From: Cyanobacteria bacterium UBA947
GTDB taxonomy: Bacteria; Cyanobacteriota; Vampirovibrionia; Gastranaerophilales; Gastranaerophilaceae
Assembly: GCA_002293275.1 (NCBI GenBank)
Contig: DBCX01000062.1
Span: 1-10,865, forward strand
Length of the DNA stretch: 10,865 nucleotides
Direction: 5' to 3'
The translations under genes were made by a program, and so were the position numbers. The notes beneath the pieces were generated by a model. That model had not been told where the DNA came from. It saw only the letters and a program-made list of their open reading frames with translations, and made no database searches. Numbering within the stretch: the stretch's first letter is position 1; every line of letters begins with the position of its first letter. This document shows positions 1 through 7,055 of the stretch, piece after piece.

Positions 1-64
1 TATATATAAAGTATATATTCACCCAAAAATTGCCTTTTTTGTTAATTTATATTAAAATAAAAAA
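1..64 (+). promoter_or_regulatory. AT-rich leader with possible promoter for the purB operon
   Basis: This stretch is almost entirely A and T and lies directly ahead of purB. A TTGCCT at 30-35 followed after 17 bases by TAAAAT at 53-58 resembles a sigma-70 -35/-10 pair. It would start transcription at about the ATG itself, giving a leaderless or nearly leaderless message. Other AT-rich candidates for a -10 box (TATAAA at 4-9, TATATT at 14-19) would have their -35 elements outside or at the edge of the window. No GA-rich ribosome binding site is visible before the ATG; the last 12 bases are A-rich. No gene is visible in these 64 bases. The promoter assignment is inference from weak motifs. Confidence 0.35.
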
Positions 65-1291
65 ATGATTGAAAGATATTCGCGCGAAAAGATGAGAAAG
101 ATTTGGGATTTGCAGTCCAAATTTAATTATTATTTGAAGGTGGAAATCGCGGCGGTGCAAGCTTATGAGCAGTTGGGCAAATTCCCTGCGGATACGGCTG
201 ACAAAATCAAAAAGGCCGCAAAGTTTGACCTCAACCGCATCGCAGAGATAGAAAAAGAAACGCGGCACGATATTATCGCGTTTTTGCAGAACGTCAACGA
301 AAACATCGGAGCGGATTTGGCAAAATACATGCACGCCGGGATGACAAGCTCGGATGTGATTGACACAGCGTTTGCGCTGCAAATCCAAGACAGCGCCGCA
401 TTTATAAAAGACGCTCTGAACGAAAATATTGCCACGCTTCGCGCACTTGCAAAAGCGCACAAGGACACTGTTTGCGTCGGGCGCTCTCACGGGATGCACG
501 CGCAGCCGATGACTTTCGGGGTGAAACTGTGCAGCTGGATTGATATTTTAGAGCGCCAGAGCGAAAACTTTTTACTCGCGGCAGAACAAATCCGCGTCGG
601 GCAAATCTCCGGCCCAATCGGGACTTACAGCCAAATCCCGCCGGAGGTTGAAACAATCACCTGCGAAAATCTCGGACTAAAACCCGCTCGGATTTCAACG
701 CAAATTATTGCGCGCGATTATCACGCGTATTTTATGCAGTCGCTGGCGCTGATTGCGACCGTTTTGGAACAGTTCGCGACCGATATCCGGCTGCTGCACC
801 AAAGCGAAATTCTGGAGGTCCAGGAGGGTTTTGGCACCGGTCAAAAAGGCTCCAGCGCTATGCCGCACAAAAAAAACCCTGTTTTAAGCGAAAACCTTTG
901 CGGGCTTGCACGCGTTGTGCGCGCGAACTGTCAGGCCACACTTGAAAACGTTGTGCTCTGGCACGAACGCGATATTTCGCACAGCTCAGCTGAGCGCATA
1001 ATCTTCCCCGACAGCCTGATGCTGGTTGATTTTATGCTTGACAGGTTTAACCAGATGATGCAAAATCTCGTGGTCAACAAAGAAAATATGCTTAAAAACG
1101 CCAACGATGAGAATGTTTTATCGCAAAAAATTCTGCTGAATCTTATTGAGCAGGGCAAAACTTATGACGAGGCGTACTCAACCGTCCAAAAAGCCGCGTT
1201 TGGCGGTAAACTAAAAGAAATCGCACCGTCCGGCCTTGACGTGCAAGATTTTCTGCAAAATATCAACACAATATACGCGAGGTTCATGTGA
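65..1291 (+). CDS. purB: Adenylosuccinate lyase
   Basis: A fumarase/aspartase-superfamily lyase of purine synthesis. It splits SAICAR to AICAR plus fumarate and adenylosuccinate to AMP plus fumarate, in the cytoplasm, normally as a homotetramer. The 408 residues carry the family landmarks in order: the N-terminal MIERYSR start, TRHD around His68, MTSSD at 93-97, SHGMHAQP with His141, and the superfamily signature SSAMPHKKNP at 263-272, whose serine lies on the mobile catalytic loop. His68 and His141 fall at the positions known from Bacillus-type PurB. The protein is some 20 residues shorter than that type (about 430), with the difference probably at the C-terminus. The ATG at 65 is chosen because MIERYSR is conserved, although no Shine-Dalgarno is present. 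The gene ends at TGA 1289-1291, overlapping the next gene by 4 bases. Identification is very secure. Confidence 0.96.
   Translation: MIERYSREKMRKIWDLQSKFNYYLKVEIAAVQAYEQLGKFPADTADKIKKAAKFDLNRIAEIEKETRHDIIAFLQNVNENIGADLAKYMHAGMTSSDVIDTAFALQIQDSAAFIKDALNENIATLRALAKAHKDTVCVGRSHGMHAQPMTFGVKLCSWIDILERQSENFLLAAEQIRVGQISGPIGTYSQIPPEVETITCENLGLKPARISTQIIARDYHAYFMQSLALIATVLEQFATDIRLLHQSEILEVQEGFGTGQKGSSAMPHKKNPVLSENLCGLARVVRANCQATLENVVLWHERDISHSSAERIIFPDSLMLVDFMLDRFNQMMQNLVVNKENMLKNANDENVLSQKILLNLIEQGKTYDEAYSTVQKAAFGGKLKEIAPSGLDVQDFLQNINTIYARFM
1279..1283 (+). promoter_or_regulatory. Ribosome binding site for the GTG-initiated hydrogenase gene
   Basis: A GAGGT lies inside the last codons of purB, four bases before the GTG at 1288. 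It supports use of this non-ATG start, which overlaps the purB stop in the arrangement ATGTGA. The spacing is slightly short, so initiation may depend partly on ribosomes finishing purB. Confidence 0.5.
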
Positions 1292-2712
1292 GCACAAACC
1301 AGCTGAAAAACGAGATTTTGACGCGGCTTATTGAGGCGTTCTACGCGAACGATTTTGCGGAAGAGGCGCGGCTGATACCGTTTGTGATGCGCCCGAAAGG
1401 CCACGAGGTGCCGTTTCGGTGCTGTATTTATAAAGAGCGCGCGATTTTGCGCGACAGAACCATCGCAGGGCTCGGGTTTTCAATAGAGGCAACCGACGAG
1501 TCCGAACGCGTTGCAAGGCTTGCAAAAAAAGCGCTTGAACGCGAGGTCCCGGAGAAAAACCCGCTCACTATCTTGCAAACCGCCTGTCAGGCGTGCGTTC
1601 CGGCGCGGATTTATGTAACCGACCTTTGCCAAGGCTGCGTCGCTCGCGAATGCAAGCACGCGTGCAAATTTGATGCAATCACAATATCCGACAACAAATC
1701 CTCCATCGACCCTGCCAAATGCAAAAACTGCGGGCTGTGCGTGAGCGCGTGCCCTTATCAGGCGATAGCAAAAAGAATCGTGCCGTGTGAAAAGGCCTGC
1801 CCTGTTGATGCCATCTTCAAAGACGAGTCGGGCGAAGTTAAAATAGACTTTGACAACTGTATTTTTTGCGGCAAGTGCGTCGGGGCGTGCCCGTTCGGCG
1901 CGGTCCACGAAAAAAGCCAGATTATTGACGTATTAAAACAAATAAAATCCGGTGCCAAGGTTGTCGCAATGGTTGCGCCGGCAATAATGGGCCAGTTTGA
2001 ATGCACACCGCAGCAGCTAAAATCCGCGATACAAAAACTCGGATTCAATGAAGTTTACGAGGTCGCACAAGGTGCCGATATTACAATCAAAAACGAGACG
2101 GACGAGTTTGAACAGCGGCTTGAAGAAGGCGCCGAGTTTATGACAACATCGTGCTGCGCGAGCTACAATGAGTTTGTCAAAAAACATCTGCCCGGGCTGC
2201 AGCCGTTTGTTTCACACACCAAAACGCCGCTTTATTACACCGCCGAGCTTGTTAAAAAAGAGCATCCGGACGCCGTCACGGTATTTTTTGCGCCGTGCGT
2301 TGCAAAACGTATTGAGGCCGCGGAAAATCCCAACGTCAATTATGTGATAAATTACGAAGAATTGAACGCGTGGTTCAACGCCGGGACAAACGGGGCAAAC
2401 GAATGGGGCGAAGGTTCAGATTTCAAATATAATGCCAGCGCGGGCGGCAGAGGGTTTGCGGGCACCGGCGGGGTCGCAAAGGCTGTCCAATCGCTTTTGC
2501 CCGACGATATCCCAACGCAGGCGCTCATCATCAACGGTTTGGACAAAGAGTCCATAAAATCGCTAAAAACCTACGCAAAAACAGGCGAGTGCGATGCGGG
2601 GAATTTGATTGAGGTTATGGCGTGCACAGGCGGGTGTCTTGGCGGAAACGCGACCGTCAGCGAGTACAAAGCGGCCGCAAAACGGCTTGAACAATATGTG
2701 GAGAAAGAATAA
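1288..2712 (+). CDS. Monomeric [FeFe] hydrogenase, group-B-like
   Basis: This 474-residue iron-sulfur protein is predicted to interconvert protons plus electrons and H2, probably with ferredoxin, in the cytoplasm. An N-terminal region with RCCIYKERA (44-52) is followed by ferredoxin-type motifs: Cys114/117/122/126, Cys145/148/151/155, a reduced CxxxCP pair (167, 171) and Cys191/194/197/201. The catalytic domain has all three H-cluster loops: L1 TSCCASY (Cys289, Cys290), L2 FAPCVAKRIE (Cys337, Lys340, Glu343) and L3 EVMACTGGCLGG (Cys446, Cys450). All four expected cluster ligands and the proton-relay cysteine (Cys289) are therefore present. L1 has Ala where most group A enzymes have Pro, and L2 has Ala for the usual Met, which together with the N-terminus points to group B (the TIGR04105-type family). 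Maturases HydE, HydF and HydG are not in the window. GTG start, 4-base overlap with purB and 1-base overlap (TAATG) with aroF. The family is secure; the subgroup and physiological role are inferred. Confidence 0.9.
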   Translation: MSTNQLKNEILTRLIEAFYANDFAEEARLIPFVMRPKGHEVPFRCCIYKERAILRDRTIAGLGFSIEATDESERVARLAKKALEREVPEKNPLTILQTACQACVPARIYVTDLCQGCVARECKHACKFDAITISDNKSSIDPAKCKNCGLCVSACPYQAIAKRIVPCEKACPVDAIFKDESGEVKIDFDNCIFCGKCVGACPFGAVHEKSQIIDVLKQIKSGAKVVAMVAPAIMGQFECTPQQLKSAIQKLGFNEVYEVAQGADITIKNETDEFEQRLEEGAEFMTTSCCASYNEFVKKHLPGLQPFVSHTKTPLYYTAELVKKEHPDAVTVFFAPCVAKRIEAAENPNVNYVINYEELNAWFNAGTNGANEWGEGSDFKYNASAGGRGFAGTGGVAKAVQSLLPDDIPTQALIINGLDKESIKSLKTYAKTGECDAGNLIEVMACTGGCLGGNATVSEYKAAAKRLEQYVEKE

Positions 2713-3725
2713 TGCTAATTACAATGCGGCCGGGTGTGCCAAAAGAGAATGTGGAAAAAGTTATAGAATTCGTTGAGTCGCGCGGGTTTGCGGCGCACAC
2801 GATAGTTGGTGAAATTAACACCGTCATCGGCGCTGTCGGTGAAAAAACCATTGACCCGCGCGATATTGAGCTGCTTGAAGGCGTAGCGGAAGTCATCCGA
2901 ATCACATCCAGCTACAAGCTTGCCAGCAGAACATTCCAGCCGGAAGACACCGTAATTGAAGTCAACGGTGTAAAATTCGGCGGCGACCATCTGGGCCTGA
3001 TTGCAGGGCCTTGCACGGTTGAAAGCTTTGAACAGCTTGACAAAACAGCTGCCGCGCTTGTTAAATCAAACGTAAAAATCCTGCGCGCAGGCGCATTCAA
3101 ACCGCGCACATCACCGTACGCGTTCCAGGGACTCGGCGAAGAAGGGCTGCAAATGCTGCGCGAAGCCGCCGATAAATACTCAATGGCCGTAACATCCGAG
3201 GTGATGGAGATTTCGCAAATTGAAGCTTGCGAAAAATACGTTGACATCTTGCAGGTCGGTGCGCGCAACATGCAAAACTTCAACCTGCTGCGTGAGTTGA
3301 GCAAAATCCGCAAGCCGGTCATGATAAAGCGCGGGCTCGCCGCAACGTTTGAGGAGCTTTTGATGTCTGCAGAATATGTGCTCTCCGGCGGGAACAAACA
3401 GGTTCTGCTGTGCGAGCGCGGCATCCGGACGTTTGAACGCGTCACGCGCAACACGCTTGATTTGTGCGCCATTCCGGTGCTTAAAAAAGTCAGCCACCTG
3501 CCGGTTTTAATCGACCCGAGCCACGGAACAGGGTTGCGCGACAAGGTTGCGCCAATGTCACGCGCCGCGGTCGCAGCCGGTTGTGACGGGCTCATCATAG
3601 AAGTCCACCACGAGCCCGACAAAGCGCTGTGCGACGGCGCACAATCGCTTTATCCGTCGCAATACGACACGCTCTACAACGAAATCAAGCAAATCGCGCC
3701 GATAGTAGGTAAAACTATATTATGA
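2712..3725 (+). CDS. aroF: 3-deoxy-7-phosphoheptulonate (DAHP) synthase with N-terminal regulatory domain
   Basis: Condenses phosphoenolpyruvate and erythrose 4-phosphate to DAHP, the committed step of the shikimate pathway. Residues 1 to about 65 form a ferredoxin-like (ACT-like) domain of the kind that mediates feedback inhibition by aromatic amino acids in the Thermotoga-type enzyme, and the 337-residue length matches that type. The TIM-barrel part shows AGPCTVES (Cys101), GAFKPRTSPYAFQGLG, RNMQNF, MIKRGLAAT, CERGIRTFE, DPSHGTG (His271), EVHHEPDKALCDGAQSL (Glu297, Asp308). Cys101, His271, Glu297 and Asp308 are the expected divalent-metal ligands. No chorismate mutase domain is fused. The ATG overlaps the hydrogenase stop by one base (TAATG), and the gene ends in an ATGA overlap with pheA. 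A GAGAAAG at 2701-2707 is a weak ribosome binding site. Class I beta-type assignment is secure; allosteric behaviour is inferred from the domain. Confidence 0.95.
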   Translation: MLITMRPGVPKENVEKVIEFVESRGFAAHTIVGEINTVIGAVGEKTIDPRDIELLEGVAEVIRITSSYKLASRTFQPEDTVIEVNGVKFGGDHLGLIAGPCTVESFEQLDKTAAALVKSNVKILRAGAFKPRTSPYAFQGLGEEGLQMLREAADKYSMAVTSEVMEISQIEACEKYVDILQVGARNMQNFNLLRELSKIRKPVMIKRGLAATFEELLMSAEYVLSGGNKQVLLCERGIRTFERVTRNTLDLCAIPVLKKVSHLPVLIDPSHGTGLRDKVAPMSRAAVAAGCDGLIIEVHHEPDKALCDGAQSLYPSQYDTLYNEIKQIAPIVGKTIL

Positions 3726-4525
3726 AATCCGCAAAAACAATCGCATATCTCGGCCCGGAAGGCTCATACTCGCACTGCGCGACAGAGTTTTTCGCATCGC
3801 AGTTAAGCGGCAGCCCTGCGTATTTACCCCTGAAAACAATCCGGCAGGTTCTGGAATACGCCGACCAAACACCGGATACCGTGGCTGTTTTGCCGATAGA
3901 AAACTCCGTTGAGGGCACCGTGCGAGAAACAATTGACAATCTTATCCGTACAAAAAATCTGCAAATCCTGCGCCAGACGATTATGCCGATAAAGCACTGC
4001 CTGATTAGTCAAAGCACTGACATTCACACCGTAATTTCGCACCCGCAGGCGCTTTCGCAATGCCAGAATTTTATCCACGAAAAAAAATTAAACACGATTG
4101 AAGCGTCAAGCACCGCCGCTGCCGCGCAGAATTTGCAGCCCGGCCACGCAGCAATCGCGAACGAAAAAACCGCAAAACTCTACGGTCTAAATATCCTGCA
4201 CGAAAATATTAACGATTATCCCGACAATTGCACGCGTTTTGCGCTCATCGGGGGGTGGGACACACCCAAAGGTGCCTCAACCCTGCTCGCCTTTTCAACA
4301 AAAAACGAGCCCGGCGCGCTGCTGAAAATTCTGCAAATATTCTACGATTACAACGTCAACCTTTCGCACATCTCATCGCGGCCGTCCAAAACGAGCCTCG
4401 GGGAATACACGTTTTTCGCGGAATTTGACGGTTACGACCAAAAAATTCTTGACGAGATTAAGCAGCACACACAATTTTTCAGGCTGCTCGGCAGCTACGA
4501 TATAATCCCATACAGGGGTAAATGA
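3722..4525 (+). CDS. pheA: Prephenate dehydratase (monofunctional, with ACT domain)
   Basis: Converts prephenate to phenylpyruvate, the penultimate step of phenylalanine synthesis. The catalytic domain (1 to about 180) begins with AYLGPEGSYSHCATEFF, then VLPIENSVEGTV (56-67) and the catalytic TRF motif at 171-173. A C-terminal ACT domain (about 187-262) carries the GALL motif (198-201), normally part of phenylalanine feedback binding. The partner motif ESRP appears as SSRP at 218-221, so its acidic residue is missing. There is no chorismate mutase domain, so this is the monofunctional 267-residue form and chorismate mutase must be encoded elsewhere. It starts in an ATGA overlap with aroF, consistent with coupled expression of the first and a late step of the same pathway. 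The gene is last in its operon and faces the end of rimO across 19 bases. Confidence 0.95.
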   Translation: MKSAKTIAYLGPEGSYSHCATEFFASQLSGSPAYLPLKTIRQVLEYADQTPDTVAVLPIENSVEGTVRETIDNLIRTKNLQILRQTIMPIKHCLISQSTDIHTVISHPQALSQCQNFIHEKKLNTIEASSTAAAAQNLQPGHAAIANEKTAKLYGLNILHENINDYPDNCTRFALIGGWDTPKGASTLLAFSTKNEPGALLKILQIFYDYNVNLSHISSRPSKTSLGEYTFFAEFDGYDQKILDEIKQHTQFFRLLGSYDIIPYRGK

Positions 4526-4544
4526 GCCGGTGTCCGCGTTGTAA

Positions 4545-5822
4545 TTAAACGATTACGCCGTACAGATCGTAATCATCAACGCTTTGGATTATGACATTTT
4601 CTATATCGCCCGGCACCACAGGGTTTTTTGACTGCGCGTAAACCAACCCGTCAACTTCCGGCGCGTCATAGGAAGAACGTAAAATCACGTGCTCGTCGGT
4701 GAAACCTTCCACAATACACGGCAAAATTGTACCGACACGCTGCTCGTTTACCTCGCGCGAAATCTGCTGCTGAAGCTGCATCAGGCGCTTGCGACGCTGT
4801 TTTTTCACTGCCGCGCTCACTTGCGGTTTTAACGCGTACGAGTATGTGTCTTTTTCGCGTGAATACTCAAACACACCCATTTTTTCAAACCGCGCGGATT
4901 TTACAAACTCGTACAGGTGCTCAAATTCTTCCTCCGTTTCACCCGGGTATCCGACAATGAACGCAGTCCTGATTGCAACGCCCGGAATTTTTGCACGGAT
5001 TTTTTCCGGCGGTAAAATCAAGGGCCGTTTCATCCGGCGCAAAACATCCGGGTGCGAATGCTGCAAGGGCAGGTCAATATATTTTACGACCTTGTCTAAT
5101 TCTGCGATAGTATCAAGCAATTCGTCCGTCAGCGTTGACGGGTATGCATACATAATTCTTATCCACGACAGTTCCTCAATCGCGTTCAATTCATGCAAAA
5201 GCCGCGGCAGCGTAAGCTCCCCATAAATATCTTGACCATACGCCGTTGTATCCTGGGCAACAAGCACAACCTCCGCCACACCTTTTTGCGCGAGCGCGCG
5301 AGCCTCGGCGACAATTTTTTCAATGGGCCGCGAATGGTATCTGCCGCGCAGTTTTGGGATTATACAATAACCGCACTCGTAATTACAACCATCCGCAATT
5401 TTTATATAAGAGCTCGCACCGACGGTAATTTGTCTGCGCTCCACATCTTCAGGGTAGACACATTTTGGCGTGTCAGAAATCGCGCTCACGAAATTTTCAA
5501 CAACTTCAACAATGCGCCCCAAGTCCGCTGTCCCAAGCATCGCCGCAATCTCAGGGATTGCCGCGCGCAGTTCTTCCTTGTGTTTTTGCGACAGGCATCC
5601 TGTTACGACAACTTTTTTTCCGCTCTGCGCGGCAGCCAGGATGCTCTGCACAGACTCTTGCTCTGCATCGTGGATGAACGAACACGTATTGACCACAACC
5701 ACATCGGCACCGTCGGCATCCAGTGAAATCTCGTGCCCTGCGTCCGCGAGCAGCCCGAGCATCAGTTCGGCATCAACTAAATTCTTCGCACATCCGTGGT
5801 TTAACAACGCTATTTTCATCAT
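4545..5822 (-). CDS. rimO: Ribosomal protein S12 methylthiotransferase
   Basis: A radical-SAM enzyme that adds a methylthio group to a conserved aspartate of ribosomal protein S12. Counting from the ATG at 5822 (425 residues), the N-terminal UPF0004/MTTase domain has three cysteines for one [4Fe-4S] cluster: Cys11 (HGCAKN), Cys47 (NTCSF) and Cys76 (TGCLSQ). The radical-SAM CxxxCxxC is Cys146/150/153 (CNYECGYCIIP). The C-terminal TRAM domain (about 361-425) holds SYDAPEVDG and ends in DYDLYG, which mark RimO rather than the tRNA enzyme MiaB. A longer reading from TTG at 5825 is possible, but ATG at 5822 forms a TGATG overlap with the upstream platform gene; ATG at 5819 is equally plausible. 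The segment between MKRP and IPGVAIR is about five residues shorter than in the RimO proteins I can recall. Position as last gene of a pilus cluster is probably co-transcription, not a shared function. Confidence 0.94.
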   Translation of the reverse strand: MMKIALLNHGCAKNLVDAELMLGLLADAGHEISLDADGADVVVVNTCSFIHDAEQESVQSILAAAQSGKKVVVTGCLSQKHKEELRAAIPEIAAMLGTADLGRIVEVVENFVSAISDTPKCVYPEDVERRQITVGASSYIKIADGCNYECGYCIIPKLRGRYHSRPIEKIVAEARALAQKGVAEVVLVAQDTTAYGQDIYGELTLPRLLHELNAIEELSWIRIMYAYPSTLTDELLDTIAELDKVVKYIDLPLQHSHPDVLRRMKRPLILPPEKIRAKIPGVAIRTAFIVGYPGETEEEFEHLYEFVKSARFEKMGVFEYSREKDTYSYALKPQVSAAVKKQRRKRLMQLQQQISREVNEQRVGTILPCIVEGFTDEHVILRSSYDAPEVDGLVYAQSKNPVVPGDIENVIIQSVDDYDLYGVIV

Positions 5823-7042
5823 CAATTCGCCATATATGACTGGAACAGCGGCAGGTACAACGCCAGCGCCAGTGTGAGTACAATACCGCCGATTACAATA
5901 AGCATCACAGGCTCAATCATTTTTGTCATCGCATCAATAATCGCATCAAGTTTTTTGTCAATGTAGTTTACCGCGTGCGCCAGCATATCACCCAAACGCC
6001 CGGACTGCTCACCTGTCGCAATCATAAACAAAAGCATCTTGGGCATCGCACCTGTAGAACGCAGTGCCACAGACAAATGCTGACCTTGCTGCACCTTCAT
6101 TGAAGCGCTCTCTACCGCCTCTTTTAACGTAAAATTGGTCAGCGTTATGGTTGATAATTTCAGCGATTCAACTATCGGCACACCCGCATCATAGGCCACC
6201 TGCAACACCGCCATAAAGTTTGCAAACTCCGCAAACTGCGTAAATTCGTCCAACAACGGAATTTTCAGTACCGTCTTGTCAATCTGCCGTTTTGACGGCT
6301 CCCACCTGATGAAAAACGCTGTACCTCCAATCATTGAGAAAAATATTATAGGTGCCATAAACCAATATTGTTTCAAAAACACCCCCACCGACATCAGCGT
6401 CGCGGTAATCCACGGGAGCTCTTGTCCGTTGGTCTCAAACATATCTTTGAAAACAGGGAAAACGAACATCAACATAACAAGCGTAATCAAAACCGCAAGA
6501 CAAATGGTGAACGCCGGATACATCAATGTCCCGATAACTTTGCCTCTGACGGCGGCTTCTTTTTGCTGCAATTCAAGCAGACGCTGCAAGGTTGTTTCCA
6601 GCTCACCTGCGTCCTCACCTGCCCGCACAAGCCCTATATAAACCTGACCGAACTGCTGCCGGTATTTTGAAATCGTGTCCGCAAAAGTTGAACCGCTCAT
6701 GATTTGTTTACGCAGCTCGTGCGCAACCGCTCTGACGTTTGCTCTTGCCGCGTCCTGCTCAATAAACATCAATGATTCAATAATAGAAATCCCTGATTCT
6801 GCGAGGATTTGTAACGTTGAGGTAAATTCAATACGTTCTTGAAGCGACAGAGTTTTTATGGGCGCAATTTTTTGGTCTTTGGCTTCCTCTTTTCGTACAC
6901 CCAATCTGTCTTCTGTTATCTGCGTCGGGACAAGGCCCATGCTGCGGATATTTGAGCGCGCATCTTTCAGGCTGTCAGCCTCAATTTTGCCCTTGATTAT
7001 GTCTTTGTTGTTTTTCAGTGCGGTATAACTAAAGATAGCCAT
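5822..7042 (-). CDS. pilC: Type IV pilus / type II secretion inner-membrane platform protein (PilC/GspF family)
   Basis: The polytopic inner-membrane protein on which pilin or pseudopilin subunits are assembled, working with the PilB/GspE ATPase encoded just upstream. The 406 residues match the family length (about 400). Two homologous cytoplasmic T2SSF domains are visible, near 70-165 and 270-370, each with the recurring GE..G segment (AGEDAGELETTL at 141-152, TGEQSGRLGDML at 343-354). Three hydrophobic segments are seen at about 170-197, 225-246 and 377-399, the last near the C-terminus as is usual. The MAIFSYTA start is typical and is preceded by a good ribosome binding site overlapping the stop of the ATPase gene. 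The gene ends in TGA overlapping the rimO start. From sequence alone it could be called pilC or gspF; the choice depends on whether the machine extends a pilus or secretes protein. Confidence 0.88.
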   Translation of the reverse strand: MAIFSYTALKNNKDIIKGKIEADSLKDARSNIRSMGLVPTQITEDRLGVRKEEAKDQKIAPIKTLSLQERIEFTSTLQILAESGISIIESLMFIEQDAARANVRAVAHELRKQIMSGSTFADTISKYRQQFGQVYIGLVRAGEDAGELETTLQRLLELQQKEAAVRGKVIGTLMYPAFTICLAVLITLVMLMFVFPVFKDMFETNGQELPWITATLMSVGVFLKQYWFMAPIIFFSMIGGTAFFIRWEPSKRQIDKTVLKIPLLDEFTQFAEFANFMAVLQVAYDAGVPIVESLKLSTITLTNFTLKEAVESASMKVQQGQHLSVALRSTGAMPKMLLFMIATGEQSGRLGDMLAHAVNYIDKKLDAIIDAMTKMIEPVMLIVIGGIVLTLALALYLPLFQSYMAN

Positions 7043-7049
7043 TAATTTT

Positions 7050-7055
7050 TCCTTA
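7050..7055 (-). promoter_or_regulatory. Ribosome binding site of the pilC-like gene
   Basis: On the - strand this reads TAAGGA, seven bases before the ATG at 7042. Its TAA is at the same time the stop codon of the upstream ATPase gene, so termination and re-initiation are close together. It fixes the start of the platform protein. Confidence 0.7.

Noticed and set aside
25..40. AAAAATTGCCTTTTTT as a terminator of a gene to the left
   Set aside because: The only possible stem is A-T with a five-base loop. It lacks GC pairs and no upstream gene is visible.
92..1291. Alternative purB start at the ATG at 92
   Set aside because: It would remove the conserved MIERYSR N-terminus of adenylosuccinate lyase.
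2912..3622. Long open frame (236 codons) on the - strand opposite aroF
   Set aside because: It lies wholly antisense to a gene with unmistakable DAHP synthase motifs, resembles no known family, and is expected from the codon bias of aroF.
4551..4574. Inverted repeat GATTACG / CGTAATC with a 10-base loop near the convergent ends of pheA and rimO, as a possible bidirectional terminator
   Set aside because: The stem is only 7 bp, lies inside the rimO coding sequence, and has no run of T residues after it on either strand. An overlapping alternative stem (GTAAT/ATTAC, 4541-4556) is weaker still.
5193..5726. Open frames of 135-177 codons on the + strand opposite rimO
   Set aside because: They are antisense to a complete gene with all radical-SAM and TRAM motifs, and their translations are low in recognisable features.
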